Source: CAZCWX01 sp964502465 (GTDB lineage Bacteria; Desulfobacterota; Binatia; Bin18). Taken from it: a stretch of DNA of 5,724 nucleotides. The notes below the pieces were generated by a model. It made no database searches. It saw only the letters and a program-made list of their open reading frames with translations, and had not been told where the DNA came from. A program made the translations under genes and the position numbers. The stretch is from assembly GCA_964502465.1 (NCBI GenBank), contig CAZCWX010000310.1:1-5724 (forward strand), written 5' to 3'. Shown piece after piece: positions 5,706 to 5,724 of this stretch. Positions within the stretch are counted from its first letter, which is position 1. Every line of letters starts with the position of its first letter.

Positions 5706-5724
5706 TGTACAAGAACCAAATGGC

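Overview
The window reads as a chromosomal segment of a bacterium, dominated by one minus-strand gene cluster. In transcription order it runs right to left: a small membrane-anchored DUF2760-type protein (5705-5064), a 607-residue Hsp70-like ATPase called Hsp70-A here (4967-3144), and a 935-residue Hsp70-like ATPase with a long extra C-terminal region of the DUF3731 type, called Hsp70-B (3008-201). At the left edge the last 38 codons of a plus-strand gene, probably a split-barrel PPOX/F420-type oxidoreductase, converge on the cluster and end in a strong intrinsic terminator (124-195). No RNA genes, CRISPR arrays or insertion sequences are visible.

Both Hsp70-like proteins keep the ATPase signature residues of DnaK: the phosphate loops GIDLGTTN and D-[IV]-GGGTTD, the VPASFD segment with its Pro/Arg pair, the LEEP glutamate and the lysine in AKSWL. 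They lack the hydrophobic interdomain linker and the helical lid of classical DnaK, and share a family-specific insertion (GLPYAA region) inside the ATPase domain. They look like ancient tandem paralogs that diverged in the substrate-side beta domain and in whether they carry the C-terminal extension. With the DUF2760 partner they probably form a dedicated membrane-linked chaperone module. Its client and biochemical role cannot be read from sequence, and no J-protein or GrpE gene is in view.

The two gaps inside the cluster (3009-3143 and 4968-5063) are the non-coding surprise. Both hold degenerate repeats with strict 7-base phasing and a shared core near TCAG[CT]T. The repeats lie within a few bases of the start codon of each Hsp70 gene. 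The larger array is an inverted pair that can fold into a 12-bp perfect hairpin ending 8 bases before the Hsp70-A start, with mutually exclusive alternative pairings. This could influence translation of the chaperone gene.

Taxonomy is weakly constrained. The moderately high GC content, the PPOX-type gene, the DUF2760/Hsp70/Hsp70 cluster and the intergenic heptamer repeats would suit a deltaproteobacterium-like or related uncultured soil or marine lineage, but this is a guess from general familiarity.
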